Source of the DNA: an uncultured Ellagibacter sp.
GTDB lineage: Bacteria > Actinomycetota > Coriobacteriia > Coriobacteriales > Eggerthellaceae
Reading direction: 5' to 3'
NCBI GenBank assembly: GCA_934661105.1
Contig: CAKUIV010000133.1
Coordinates: 1-5,299 of the forward strand
DNA: 5,299 bases
Position 1 is the stretch's first letter. Each line of letters opens with the position of its first letter. A program made the translations under genes and the position numbers. Below, piece by piece: positions 5,160-5,299 of this stretch. The notes below the pieces were generated by a model, which was given only the letters and a program-made list of their open reading frames with translations, was not told the DNA's origin and did no database searches.

Positions 5160-5180
5160 GCTTGCATCTTTACAGCAAGC
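5160..5180 (-). other. Small stem-loop at the yggT stop / divIVA leader
   Basis: GCTTGC (5160-5165) and GCAAGC (5175-5180) can form a 6-bp stem with a 9-base loop that contains the yggT stop codon. It lies 10 bases upstream of the divIVA ribosome-binding site. It has no U-tract and is too short for a confident terminator. It may tune divIVA translation or mRNA processing, or be chance. Confidence 0.3.
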
Positions 5181-5299
5181 CTATCAGCAGTCTTACACCA
5201 AATTGTAATACAAGCAGCGCAACGATAGGACTCACGTCCACCATTCCTCCAATCGGGGGAATGAACTTCTTGAAAAGGTTGAGGTACGGATCGCAGATC
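5170..5299 (-). CDS. YggT-family membrane protein, C-terminal part (5' end outside window)
   Basis: The minus strand reads 42 residues to a TAA at 5172-5170, beginning ICDPYLNLFKKFIPPIGG and then MVDVSPIVALLVLQFGVRLL. This matches the second half of the YggT family: a conserved DPYLNxFxxxIPPxGG amphipathic segment followed by a hydrophobic membrane helix with the DxSPIVALLxLQ motif. YggT proteins are small integral membrane proteins of about 90-100 residues with two such repeats. The gene commonly lies between sepF and divIVA in Gram-positive division clusters, and the order here agrees. The exact role is unknown in most bacteria. The start codon is beyond position 5299. Confidence 0.92.
   Translation of the reverse strand, partial: ICDPYLNLFKKFIPPIGGMVDVSPIVALLVLQFGVRLLIGLL

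Noticed and set aside
1..5299. CRISPR arrays, insertion sequences, toxin-antitoxin or phage genes.
   Set aside because: I found no spaced direct repeats, transposase motifs or terminal inverted repeats. All coding space is taken by conserved housekeeping genes.

Overview
The window looks like ordinary chromosomal DNA from a high-GC, Gram-positive-type bacterium. A YggT-DivIVA gene pair at the right edge, a bacterial type A RNase P RNA, an actinobacterial-style TPP riboswitch and a high-GC third codon position together suggest an actinobacterium. My best guess is the Coriobacteriia; this is inference and was not tested by a search. There are no mobile elements, CRISPR arrays or phage genes.

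Layout, left to right. (1) Positions 1-19 (minus) are the 5' end of a tRNA, probably tRNA-Gln, that runs off the left edge. It has a candidate promoter at 74-102. (2) Positions 101-135 form a long perfect hairpin that closes the thiamine operon. (3) Positions 159-3714 (minus) carry a thiamine cluster. In transcription order it is thiN (thiamine pyrophosphokinase), a TPP riboswitch, thiC (HMP-P synthase), an isochorismatase-family cysteine hydrolase of unknown function, and thiD (HMP/HMP-P kinase). (4) rnpB, the RNase P RNA, is on the plus strand at 3769-4112, divergent from thiN with only about 54 bases between them. (5) Positions 4113-4336 hold no gene but contain several hairpins, one of them a likely bidirectional terminator between the converging rnpB and divIVA. 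(6) divIVA (4337-5137, minus) is preceded by the 3' end of yggT (5170-5299, minus).

How the genes work together. ThiC makes HMP-P from the purine intermediate AIR, and ThiD phosphorylates it to HMP-PP for coupling to the thiazole, whose genes are not in this window. ThiN converts free thiamine directly to TPP, the ligand of the riboswitch. The riboswitch sits between thiN and thiC, and a perfect TATAAT overlaps the thiN stop codon immediately upstream of the aptamer. TPP should therefore shut down de novo pyrimidine synthesis (thiC, the hydrolase, thiD) while leaving the salvage kinase ThiN expressed. The hydrolase between thiC and thiD has a complete catalytic triad but no recognised thiamine role. 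It is the most interesting protein here.

I did not find a clearly novel system. The points most worth a second look are the hydrolase, the riboswitch and promoter arrangement, and the tightly packed rnpB/thiN divergent control region.
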